Part shown: piece after piece, positions 1 to 7,400 of the stretch
Layout of the letters: every line of letters starts with the position of its first letter
Numbering within the stretch: position 1 is the stretch's first letter
NCBI GenBank assembly: GCA_964425855.1
Contig: CAYROE010000023.1
Location: forward strand, 1 to 16,160
Length of the DNA stretch: 16,160 nt
Direction: 5' to 3'
DNA from: S143-63 sp964425855
Lineage (GTDB): Archaea; Thermoproteota; Thermoprotei_A; Sulfolobales; Acidilobaceae
Notes under the pieces: model-generated
What the model was told of the DNA's origin: nothing
The model's input: only the letters and a program-made list of their open reading frames with translations
Databases searched by the model: none
Translations under genes and position numbers: made by a program

Positions 1-184
1 GAGGCACATATACCTCGCGGGGCTTATTCATATCTCTTCCGAAGAATAATCTGAGAAGCACTATTTTCTCTTGTTCATCAACTATATTTAGTCGTTTCTG
101 GAGACTACGTATCCACATGCCTGTGAGTAGGATCGATAATATGAATGCGGTGGCCGAGCCAGCTAATAGATCGGTGGGTATCAT
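1..184 (-). CDS. Hypothetical N-terminally membrane-anchored protein (partial, runs off left edge)
   Basis: Only the first 61 residues are in the window; the frame stays open to base 1, so the C-terminus is missing. The start is the ATG at 184-182, preceded about 9 bases upstream by GGGAG, a fair ribosome binding site. The N-terminus reads MIPTDLLAGSATAF and continues as one hydrophobic stretch (about residues 5-24), followed by a basic, hydrophilic part (RSLQKRLNIVDEQEK) that looks helical. This suggests one membrane anchor with a cytoplasmic remainder, but topology is inferred. It is divergent from the small plus-strand gene starting at 271, and both appear to use the AT-rich stretch between them. 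I do not recognise the family. Confidence 0.6.
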   Translation of the reverse strand, partial: MIPTDLLAGSATAFILSILLTGMWIRSLQKRLNIVDEQEKIVLLRLFFGRDMNKPREVYVP

Positions 185-218
185 ATGTGGTGCTCCCTTG
201 TCTAAACGCGTATCGACT

Positions 219-243
219 CACGGTATTTAACCCCTTTTATATT
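219..243. promoter_or_regulatory. Divergent promoter region with TATA-like boxes
   Basis: Two AT-rich boxes lie between the divergent starts at 184 (minus) and 271 (plus): TATTTAA at about 224-230 and CTTTTATATT at about 233-242. On the minus strand the same bases read TTAAATA and TATAAAAG. Measured at the usual 25-28 bases from TATA centre to transcript start, they would give short leaders in both directions. Read from spacing only. Confidence 0.45.
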
Positions 244-270
244 ATGTGTGAGCATAGGAGTCTGAATAAA

Positions 271-534
271 ATGGACTGCGACAAGAAGAAGGTACTGGAG
301 AAGCTAGTAAAGCATATGAATCAATCAACTAGCGAGACTCTCAGCATTATAAGAAGAAACTATGAACTACACCCTCTTAATGAAGAGAGCACTCCCCTCT
401 CCGTGATAATGGAGAGATATGCTACAAGTCTTCTAGCACCTATATTTTACTATATTAGAGAATCCTCTACGTGCGAGGAACTAGAGAAGCTCTTGACCTT
501 TATCGAGAAGTATAGAGGATTGACTTCTCCATAA
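271..534 (+). CDS. Small helical hypothetical protein, 87 aa
   Basis: This is the only convincing plus-strand gene in the window. I chose the ATG at 271 because GGAG lies about 10 bases upstream and a TATA-like box lies roughly 30-45 bases upstream; an in-frame ATG at 244 would add nine residues. The protein begins MDCDKKKVLEKLVKHMNQ, is rich in Glu, Lys and Leu, and looks entirely helical with no signal peptide or membrane segment, so it is probably cytoplasmic. Two cysteines (one near each end) form no obvious metal motif. Its last 54 bases overlap the end of the trmY gene on the other strand. I do not recognise the family; a small conserved archaeal protein is likeliest. Confidence 0.6.
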   Translation: MDCDKKKVLEKLVKHMNQSTSETLSIIRRNYELHPLNEESTPLSVIMERYATSLLAPIFYYIRESSTCEELEKLLTFIEKYRGLTSP

Positions 535-1092
535 TATATATGCTATTACGTGCGTAGCTAGATAATTATAAGGACCTATGCTTACCTCGCTATGCTTGTA
601 TCGTTTTAACGCCTCGCGGAACATGGCTGGAGGATCCTTATGAGCTCCTAGTACATAGACCGTTTTCTCTTTTCCAAAATAGCCTTTGATTGGTTTACCC
701 TTCTCACTAAGGTATACTAGGTCATAATACTTAGAAAGACCGTGTAAGTATTTATCGACCGGTTCTTCTCTTATGACTAGACTAGTTTCTTTTCCCCTAA
801 ATGCCTTCAATATTTCTAGGACAGCTTGTTTTTCACGTCTAATCGTACTTGTTGGTCTATATTCGATTACTGTGATTATCTCGTCGTTCTCGGGGAAAAC
901 ACCATGTACTATTAATTGTATTCCTTTTTGAAGCATTGCGTACTGTTCTATAATTATAAAGGCTCTTGCCAAAATGTCTATTCGTTTATATAGGCCCGCG
1001 TATCCTTTGAGCCTTATCTGTTTTACTGTTGGTTTTTCTGGAAAAACTATCGTAAATATGTGGTGTTGGTTGTTTCTGTCCATTCCTATCAT
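481..1092 (-). CDS. trmY: tRNA (pseudouridine(54)-N(1))-methyltransferase TrmY
   Basis: This is a 203-residue SPOUT-class methyltransferase homologue. TrmY uses S-adenosylmethionine to methylate N1 of pseudouridine-54 in the T-arm of archaeal tRNAs, giving the ribothymidine mimic m1Psi. The call rests on motifs recalled from the family: an N-terminal part with GLYKRIDILARA (about 33-44), matching the usual G...R.D.L.R segment; the cofactor-loop strand TVYVLGAHKD (144-153), where the family has VFVLGDH; and SIGPYNYLATHVIAYIL (171-187), matching the SLGP..LH.SH.I motif that closes the trefoil knot. Family length is about 190-200 residues, so it is complete. The start at 1092 has only a weak ribosome site; the ATG at 1083 is an alternative. 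It lies 21 bases after the preceding minus-strand gene and is probably co-transcribed with it. Its 3' end overlaps the convergent small gene by 54 bases. Confidence 0.82.
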   Translation of the reverse strand: MIGMDRNNQHHIFTIVFPEKPTVKQIRLKGYAGLYKRIDILARAFIIIEQYAMLQKGIQLIVHGVFPENDEIITVIEYRPTSTIRREKQAVLEILKAFRGKETSLVIREEPVDKYLHGLSKYYDLVYLSEKGKPIKGYFGKEKTVYVLGAHKDPPAMFREALKRYKHSEVSIGPYNYLATHVIAYILWRSQSSILLDKGQELL

Positions 1093-1113
1093 TGTTTTAG
1101 TCCGAGTATTTTA

Positions 1114-1440
1114 TTATGGATCATTCAATATTTCTTCAATTGTTTTTTTAGCTTGTTGATACGCTTGTTCCTCGTCAGGTTTTGTTGTTTTTGGATCGAA
1201 TGGATATTGGCCTAGTACTAGTTTGACTGTTCCATCCTCTAGCTCCGCGAATAGCTGTGGTAGTGCAGCCATTCCTAGGTCGTCTGTCAAACCATGGTTT
1301 ATAGCATACATGTAGTCTTCTTTCTTTATTTCTAGTTCTACTCCAAGTTCCTCGGCTAGTTTTTGTGCCAGTTTTTTCCATGCGTTGTGTAGTGGATGGA
1401 ACTCCGCTGTATCTAGCACGATCTTGACTATTTTGCCCAT
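1114..1440 (-). CDS. Conserved archaeal protein, possible thioredoxin-like fold, 108 aa
   Basis: Complete 108-residue protein starting MGKIVKIVLDTAEFHPLH. The start codon is preceded by AAAGGTGG about 8 bases upstream, a strong archaeal ribosome site. The order of elements suggests a small alpha/beta domain: first strand (KIVKIVLD), a long helix (about 17-34), second strand (VELEIKKE), a third segment ending in ALPQLFAEL, then a strand after a DG turn (TVKLVLGQ) and a final charged helix. A Pro before a strand, followed by a DG hairpin, is what one sees around the cis-Pro of thioredoxin-like proteins, but there is no CxxC, so no redox role is claimed. It is acidic and has no membrane segment. 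It heads a short unit with trmY. Fold assignment is inference. Confidence 0.72.
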   Translation of the reverse strand: MGKIVKIVLDTAEFHPLHNAWKKLAQKLAEELGVELEIKKEDYMYAINHGLTDDLGMAALPQLFAELEDGTVKLVLGQYPFDPKTTKPDEEQAYQQAKKTIEEILNDP

Positions 1441-1497
1441 ATTTTGTCCACCTTTCTTTGTTATTTTCTGTCTTCATTGAACGGTTGTTGTAAGCTC

Positions 1498-1512
1498 TAC
1501 TATAATTAAGTT
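1498..1512 (-). promoter_or_regulatory. TATA-like box upstream of the 108-aa gene
   Basis: On the minus strand the stretch reads CTTAATTATAG. Transcription starting about 26 bases downstream would give a leader of roughly 35-40 bases carrying the GGTGG ribosome site. This fits the 81-base gap that separates this unit from the endonuclease IV gene. Confidence 0.45.
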
Positions 1513-1521
1513 ATGGTATTC

Positions 1522-2361
1522 TTATAGTAAACTCTCGCAGATCTGTTTCATGACTAGAGCATCTTGTTCTAATATAGGGCTTTCACTTATTATGACTGCT
1601 TGTATTCCGGTCTCGATATATGCTCTGCAGACCGTCTCCCATGCAGGGCCGTATTCTTCTGCAAGCGTATGGTGCTCTCTTTCTCCTCCCGGACCATACT
1701 CGATCTTGGAGAAGTGTGTATGGAGCGGTTTCAATACATAGTTTCCAAGCTCTTTTTCTAGCTTGTCTATAACCATTATTATGTCGTTGACCGTCCTTAC
1801 ATGATTACCTTCATATCTCGCGTATAGATGTGCCCAATCAATAGTTGGTCTACATCGCTCTCCTATTTCTCGGCAAATCTCTATTATTTCATCGACGTCT
1901 CCTATTGCTGTTTTTCGGCCCATAAGCTCTGGGCTCAGGCTCGGTGTTTTTACCCAGTCTGGTAACTTTTCTAGCACTCTCTTGTAGCCTTCAATAGCCT
2001 TCCTGAGCGCCTCTCTTTTATCTTTATACCCTTTATAGTATCCGGTGTGTACTACAACTACGTAGGCTTTCATCCATTCAGCGGCTTTCATCGAGTCTAT
2101 TATTCTCTTAATGCTCGCTTCTACTTTTTCATGTTCCTTGCTTGCTAAATTAATATAGTACGGAGCATGGAGACTCATTATAACATCGTATTTTTCTGCA
2201 TTTTCTCCTAGTCTTCTAGCTTTTTCTTCTCCTATTCGGACTCCTCTTACCGCCTCGTACTCCATAGCATCTAATCCAATACTTCTGAGATACTCTGGCG
2301 CGTCCTCCATTTTTCCTTTAAACGAAATCGGTTTCCCTGCAGGACCGAATCGTAGTTTCAT
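1522..2361 (-). CDS. nfo: Endonuclease IV family AP endonuclease / TIM-barrel metalloenzyme
   Basis: Predicted to cleave DNA 5' of abasic sites in base excision repair, in the cytoplasm. The 279-residue protein matches the length of Escherichia coli Nfo and carries the metal ligands in order: H65 (SLHAPYYI), H105 (VVVHTGY), E145 (SPELMGRK), D175 and H178 (TIDWAHL), H214/H216 (PLHTHFSK), H231 (EREHHTL) and E260 (ISESP). One difference is visible: where the classical enzyme has Asp-x-His (DRHENIG), this one has Glu-x-His. The start at 2361 was chosen because GGAGGGAGAT sits about 10 bases upstream; the frame is open for 29 more codons to 2448, but that part does not look like this family. It follows the two VWA-type genes by 80 bases and may be co-transcribed. 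A sugar isomerase-like TIM barrel is the alternative. Confidence 0.78.
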   Translation of the reverse strand: MKLRFGPAGKPISFKGKMEDAPEYLRSIGLDAMEYEAVRGVRIGEEKARRLGENAEKYDVIMSLHAPYYINLASKEHEKVEASIKRIIDSMKAAEWMKAYVVVVHTGYYKGYKDKREALRKAIEGYKRVLEKLPDWVKTPSLSPELMGRKTAIGDVDEIIEICREIGERCRPTIDWAHLYARYEGNHVRTVNDIIMVIDKLEKELGNYVLKPLHTHFSKIEYGPGGEREHHTLAEEYGPAWETVCRAYIETGIQAVIISESPILEQDALVMKQICESLL

Positions 2362-2441
2362 ATCTTCATCTCCCTCCATTCGTAAAAGTTTGAGCATATG
2401 GCCGCTATTAGTAGATATGGTATAGATCCCGGCCCAGGGAT

Positions 2442-2945
2442 TCAGCATTCTAAGCTTTTGACTAGATCTTTGTATTTTTGTTTTGGTCTCTTATAGTAGA
2501 TTTTTACTTTATCTGAGAGGTATGCATGTGTAAACTGTGTTATCCATTTTGGGGGAGTTGTCCTATAAGACACTATGTTGATATTATAATTTCTAGATAC
2601 AAGATAGTATAATGCCGGCCAGGGATCAAGTCTTGGCTTCTTCGACATGCTCCAGAGCATTATTATGTTGTAGGCTTCTCCGGGAATGTGGTTTAGATCC
2701 GTGTCAATTTCAATTGCTTGCCTTAGTGCTTTTAGTGGCTCCGGTATTCCAGGCATGAATGGTGCTTCTTCTAGAACTTTAATTATTGTATTAAGGTTAT
2801 TGGATTGCTCTATTATTGGTAAGGCCTGCCTGCCAAATATTACTAAGTTGTAGATGTCTTTACATTTGTCGAGTATTGTCTTTATTGTATTGATCGTCCA
2901 GGATCTTTCAAGGGATTTAGTGGAGTCTACTAGGAGGGTTATCAT
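2442..2945 (-). CDS. Degenerate VWA-like protein, 167 aa
   Basis: I chose the ATG at 2945 because AGGAGGAC precedes it by about 8 bases; the frame runs upstream to 3026 inside the preceding gene, which is unlikely to be used. The start then lies 17 bases after the stop of the VWA gene before it. The protein opens with a hydrophobic strand and an aspartate, MITLLVDSTKS, where D7-T9-S11 mimic the DxSxS metal site of VWA domains. A Rossmann-like alternation of strands and helices follows. At the place where VWA domains have the second conserved aspartate, the strand reads NIIMLWSM with no acid, so metal binding is probably lost. The end is basic (YYKRPKQKYKD). It is likely a partner of the neighbouring intact VWA protein; the function is unknown. 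Confidence 0.68.
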   Translation of the reverse strand: MITLLVDSTKSLERSWTINTIKTILDKCKDIYNLVIFGRQALPIIEQSNNLNTIIKVLEEAPFMPGIPEPLKALRQAIEIDTDLNHIPGEAYNIIMLWSMSKKPRLDPWPALYYLVSRNYNINIVSYRTTPPKWITQFTHAYLSDKVKIYYKRPKQKYKDLVKSLEC

Positions 2946-2962
2946 GTTTATGAGTCCTCCTT

Positions 2963-3508
2963 TTAGTCTTTTGATATACTTAATAGCAATGATATTAGTG
3001 CGTTTTTGGAGTTGGCATGGTTCCATTCGAGCAGTTTCCTATCAGTTAACTCACGCAAAATTCCTTTTATTTTGACTTGCTGAGGTGCTCCTACAGTAAC
3101 ATAATGTACGTCGATCCCCTTATTCCGTGCATATAGTGATGCATGTTCTATGGGTATTCCCGTATTGAATTCTCCGTCGCTAATTATGATTATTTTTTTC
3201 TTTGAAGTATACGTTCTGCGTAGTAGTTTTACTGATTCGACGATAGCATCTCCCGGTGCTGAGCCTTCGTATGTCTTTGTAATCATGCCTAGCGCCCGGG
3301 TGAGGACATCGTAGTCTGTTGTTAAGGGTACAACAGGCGAAGCGTATCCCGCAAATAATACTAGGCCTATTTTTCCTTTTCTCGACAATATTCTTTTAGC
3401 AGAAATCGCTAGAGCACTTAAAGATGCTGCTAGTTTATGTGGGAGGAAGTCTCCGTATGATTTTGCCATACTTATAGAGACGTCGACCGCGTATACGATG
3501 GCTGGCAT
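2963..3508 (-). CDS. VWA-domain protein with MIDAS motif, 181 aa
   Basis: This is a stand-alone von Willebrand factor A domain, a protein-protein interaction module that binds partners through a metal ion. The metal-ion-dependent adhesion site is visible: D9-S11-S13 (AVDVSISM), S83 at the usual threonine position in EGSAPGDAI, and D111 in IIIISDGEFNTG. No signal peptide or membrane segment is present, so it should be cytoplasmic. The ATG at 3508 has GGTGA five bases upstream, and that site overlaps the stop codon of the preceding RHH-PIN gene; a GTG at 3517 is possible but would lack the site. Coupling to that gene therefore looks translational. No MoxR-type AAA ATPase, the common partner of such proteins, is present nearby. 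The ligand is unknown. Confidence 0.82.
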   Translation of the reverse strand: MPAIVYAVDVSISMAKSYGDFLPHKLAASLSALAISAKRILSRKGKIGLVLFAGYASPVVPLTTDYDVLTRALGMITKTYEGSAPGDAIVESVKLLRRTYTSKKKIIIISDGEFNTGIPIEHASLYARNKGIDVHYVTVGAPQQVKIKGILRELTDRKLLEWNHANSKNALISLLLSISKD

Positions 3509-3517
3509 TTTACTCAC

Positions 3518-4303
3518 CTAGTATTGGCCGGTTAGTAAAAGTGTTTCTAGTTGATATGGTAGGATTACAGGTATTGCTTTGAGGCTGAGCAGAAGTTCTT
3601 CGAGTTCTGTTTTCTCAAGGTTCCCTTTATAGAGATAGACTAGATCGAGCCATGAATATGTGTCAAGACCCAGTTTTTTAGCGAATTCTCTTAGCCTTAT
3701 ATCCTCCGTTATCAGTATGTAACCGCAGCTCTTAGCATGTAATAGTGTATCTCGTTCTAAACTGGATATTATGATCCCTTTTTCTTGGATACTTGTCTTT
3801 CCACATTCTGTGCCTATTTCTATCCCTATTGGCGACTTCATGTTTTTCTTGAATAATGCTCTTGCCTCTAGGACTTCTAGGTATGATTTTAACGATCTTG
3901 GTATGAAGATCATGTAGCCTAGTTCTTTAAGCATACTTACAAAAACGGACAATCTAGAATTATATAGTACGTAGACTGCAGATGGATCTATCAAAATATT
4001 ACTTTGTCTCCCCAATATTGGTTTCTCTTTTATCTCTGTTGTCCCAAGTAAAGGTAAAACCTCTCTTTCTAACAAGTAATCGATTATCTCTGTACAGCTT
4101 GAACCACTAAACTCGCAAACATAATTAAGTGTGGTGTTCTTTTCCATATATAGTTTCAGTGCTATTTCTTTTAGGTCGATTGTACTTATTAATCGCCTAA
4201 CTCCTTCTCTAACCGCCTCTGCTATACTGGCATATAGCCCTAGCTCTACGAGTCTTCGTAGTCTTTCTTCTAGTACTCCAGTAATATCAACGCTGACAAC
4301 CAT
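3518..4303 (-). CDS. RHH + UPF0175-like HTH + PIN domain fusion protein
   Basis: The 261-residue protein joins parts usually found in separate genes. Residues 1-40 look like a ribbon-helix-helix DNA-binding unit: strand VVSVDITG, helix LEERLRRLVELG, then the second helix SIAEAVREGVRRLIS. Residues 43-88 resemble the UPF0175 antitoxin HTH (LKEIALKLYMEKNTTLNYVCEF...). Residues 102-225 look like a PIN nuclease of the DUF3368 type: strand ILIDPSA with D106, helix with E146, ERDTLLHAKSCG with D185, then the hallmark strand YILITEDIRL with D201. The acids expected of a metal-dependent RNase are thus mostly present. It may be a self-contained toxin-antitoxin-like regulator or a PIN-type ribonuclease with a DNA-binding arm. 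It heads the unit with the VWA genes, has its own TATA box, and a palindrome overlaps its start codon. Confidence 0.72.
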   Translation of the reverse strand: MVVSVDITGVLEERLRRLVELGLYASIAEAVREGVRRLISTIDLKEIALKLYMEKNTTLNYVCEFSGSSCTEIIDYLLEREVLPLLGTTEIKEKPILGRQSNILIDPSAVYVLYNSRLSVFVSMLKELGYMIFIPRSLKSYLEVLEARALFKKNMKSPIGIEIGTECGKTSIQEKGIIISSLERDTLLHAKSCGYILITEDIRLREFAKKLGLDTYSWLDLVYLYKGNLEKTELEELLLSLKAIPVILPYQLETLLLTGQY

Positions 4304-4315
4304 ACCCGGTATACC
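4302..4315. promoter_or_regulatory. Palindrome over the start codon of the RHH-PIN gene (candidate operator)
   Basis: Plus-strand ATACC-C-GGTAT (4302-4312) is a perfect inverted repeat with a one-base centre; its right arm continues into a second perfect palindrome, GGTATACC (4308-4315). The pair covers the start codon and leader. RHH proteins commonly bind short palindromes in their own promoters, so autoregulation is plausible but unproven. Confidence 0.4.
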
Positions 4316-4337
4316 ACATTAGCATTAGTTATCAGAG

Positions 4338-4351
4338 TAATAAATACGATA
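4338..4351 (-). promoter_or_regulatory. TATA-like box upstream of the RHH-PIN gene
   Basis: Minus-strand CGTATTTATTAC is centred about 41 bases upstream of the start codon at 4303. A transcript starting about 26 bases downstream would have a leader near 15 bases, overlapping the palindrome at 4302-4315. Confidence 0.5.
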
Positions 4352-4402
4352 TCTATCCTGTATTTTGTGTATAGAGAAATTGAGGAGTCGTGTTATGATA
4401 TG

Positions 4403-4418
4403 ATTAGAAAAAAGAAAT
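4403..4418 (-). terminator. T-rich terminator behind the S-layer gene
   Basis: The minus strand reads TTTCTTTTTTCTAATC about 40 bases after the S-layer stop codon, and a shorter T5 run lies at about 4438-4442. Archaeal RNA polymerase terminates at such T-tracts without needing a stable hairpin; none is obvious here. The remaining gap to 4303 carries the promoter of the next gene. Confidence 0.5.
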
Positions 4419-4457
4419 TGAGTTAGAGTTTGCCTGTAAAAACTAGTTTCGCGATGG

Positions 4458-7400
4458 TTATGTTCGTGCTCTGCCAAAGATCCATCCTACGGCTATTACT
4501 GCTGCTAGTAGTACGACTGTGCTCAGGCTGCTTATTGTTGTTACTCTGCTCTTGAGCTCTTGGTTGGCTGTGGTTAGGTTCTGGTCTAGGTTCTGTATTT
4601 GTCCGGTTAGTGTGTTCTGTAGGTTGTCTAGTTTGGTGCCAAGTGTGTCACCTAGCTGTGATACTTGTGATGATAGATCATTGAATCCGTTGTTTATGCT
4701 TGTCTGTAGGCTTGTGTTTACCTGGTTGATTAGGTTCATTACCTCTACCTTTGCATTGTCTATCTTCTGCTGTGTGGTCTGTATGTCGTCTCTTACTCTG
4801 CCCTCACTGGCTGTTATTGCGTTCTGTATGTTGGTGCTCTCTGTTGAGATTGCGTCAGTGATTGCTCCTTGTGCGCTGGTTATCATGCCCATTATGTTGT
4901 CGAGCTTTGTGAGGTTGCTCTTGATTATTCCTAGGTCAGCTAGTATTGATGTTGCATAGCTTGTGAGGTTGCTGCTGAGGTTTGCAATACTTGCTAGTAT
5001 TAGTTCTCTGTTGGTTCTTATTCCGTTGCATAGTAGGTCTCTTGTCTCGTTGATGCTGGAGATTATGTTGCCTGCCTGGGTCTCTATCACAAACTGTATT
5101 GCTCCACTCTCGTCTATTATTAGTCCTGAGAGCGATGCGTTGAGATCATTGATTAGTGTGGCTAGGTTCATGTATACTGTTCCTAGCTCGGTGTAGATCT
5201 CTACTGTGTTGTTGTAGATCTCGCCTACTGTTGCGTTGATTGTTGTTAGTAGGTTTAGCGCATTGTCTACCTTTATGTTAAGTACTGATACACCATTAGC
5301 TACATCAACTAGTTCTAGGTATAATACACCAAGCTGACTTGTTAGGTTGCTCTCAGCATTGGTTATCTGGTCTTGTATTGCAGCCTGGTTTGCTAAGACT
5401 AGGTTGATCTGTAGTCCTAGGTTGTCTACCATGTCCTGGAGTAGGTAGAGTGCTGGTACTACGTCGTTGTTTAGCGTGTCAGAGACTACTACAAGCTGTC
5501 CATTGATTGCTGTTAGCGTTAGGTTGAGGTTTGATAGCTCGTCTAGTATTGCTTGTCTGGTTGCGTTGACATTTTCGTTTACGTTCTCGATCTCATTGTA
5601 TATCATTGTTAGGTAGTCTTCTAGTCCTCCTGCTACTGTTAGTGAATCGAACTTCATGTCGCTCTGTGGCACCATGTAGAACTTCGGCTGTATTGTCGCT
5701 TCTACTTTAATTAATAGCTCGTCGCCCTTTACGTCTGCTGTTACTGGGAACCTGTAGTGCCATATTCCTAGTTCGCCTGTATATGTGGCTGGTGCCCTGT
5801 CTACTAGCTTCTCGAGTGATGTTCCATTATAGTAGTATACTGTTACAGTTATGCTTGCGTTGTATAAGTCGTCGCCGTTAGCTAGCTCGTCGCCTAGATA
5901 CACTATTACGTATACGTCTACAGTGTCTCCTGGATAGGTTACCTTTAGTGTTCCTGTGTGTATCTCGATTGTTACTGGTGCTGTTATGTTGTAGTATATC
6001 ACGAATCTTGCCTGTATTGTTGAGTTATAGTATACTGTTAGGTAGTACTTACCTCCACCGTTGGTGTTTAGGTAGTCGCTTATGTTGGTTTCAACTGTAA
6101 ATGTTCCATTTACGTTGGTTGTGAAGTTTTCACTATAGCTTGTTGATAAGCCTTCTTTGACTATTGTCCAGGTTACGTTTACGTTGCCTGGCCATCCGTA
6201 TCCTACTACTGTTATATTGGTTGGTGTTCCTAGGTATGCTACTGTTGTGTAGTTGGTTGCGTTGTAGAATAGCAGGGCTACTGGGTCTATTATTCTTGTT
6301 GTGAAGTTCACGAATATCTTTGCCTCGAATCCTGTGAATACTACTGTTCCGTTCTCTGCTCCGGCATAGTATGGTCCGTAAGGTGCTACTGGTACGTCTA
6401 CTGTTCCGAAGAAGTATCCGTTAGTAAATGTCGTTGATAGTGCAGGGAAGATGTTGGTTCCGTTAACTAGTGATACGTTACCGGTCGTGAAGTTTACTCC
6501 CATTACCTCTACAGTGAAGTTGGTGTAACCGCCTAGTGTGTCTACCCATGGTGTCTCAGCTGGGTATGCGGGGTTTACTACAGGTACCTGGTCGATGAAT
6601 GCGCTACTCTCGTTCCATACTGTTAGGTCTATCCATTTTGGTACTGGGTTAACGAATACCTTGTAGTAGTCTCCTGACAGGTTGAATACATACGTCAGTG
6701 GACTGTATCCCTTGTTGGTTAAAGTCTCTCCCTCGGCATATATCTGATATGCTGTATCTGTTATGTCGACTGTCGATGGTATTTGGGCTATGGCAAAGAA
6801 CATTCCACTCTCGTTTACTGTTATGTTAGTGTCACCATCGCTGTCTAGTCTCACTATTAGTTCTGTGGCTGGTACCGTTGTTCCTTCTATGTATAGTGTT
6901 ATGTTTTCTTGTAGGAATCCGTGTCCTTTAACCAGTATGTAGTCTCCTGGCACCAGGTTTGTTTCTGTGTTGAAGTCTTTGAATGTTCCGTTGTTCTGTA
7001 CTACTGCTATGTCGAGGTATGGTACTACTGTGAGATAGGTTATGTTTCCAGTTCCTGGATCTGAGGCTGGTAGTCCCCTGAAGCTGGTTCCCTGTTTCAC
7101 CATTACGAAATAGTCTAATCCTCCATACGGCTTCTCGGGCAGAGTAATGGTTAATGTTGCGTTTCCATATGTACTGTTCACGGTTACAGTTGTATCGACC
7201 TGGAATATCTTTGAACCACTTGTTGACTCAAAGAAGCATACTGATAGTGTGTCCGTGTTGTTTAGGAATTGGTGGACTCTTATGGTTACCTGGTCGCCTG
7301 GATTGAGTTCTGTTGCTCCTCCTGTTATAGTTGGATCTGTTGATACTACTTCGGTGCTTGGATAGATGTCTATTGTTGTGTCCAGTGAGCCTATGTTTAG

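Noticed and set aside
1175..1477. 100-codon minus-strand open frame overlapping the 108-aa gene
   Set aside because: It is an out-of-frame shadow: rich in Arg, Thr and Ser with no fold pattern, while the 1114-1440 frame has a strong ribosome site and normal composition.
2362..2448. 29-codon extension of endonuclease IV to 2448
   Set aside because: It does not resemble the family N-terminus, and GGAGGGAGAT sits at the right distance from the ATG at 2361.
2946..3026. Upstream extension of the degenerate VWA-like gene into the preceding gene
   Set aside because: The extension is simply the out-of-frame end of the VWA gene, and a strong GGAGG site precedes the internal ATG at 2945.
4519..5196. 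Plus-strand open frames opposite the S-layer stalk
   Set aside because: They result from the regular Leu/Ile/Asn/Thr codons of the minus-strand repeat; there is no ribosome site and the amino-acid mix is unnatural (Ser/Leu/Val strings).
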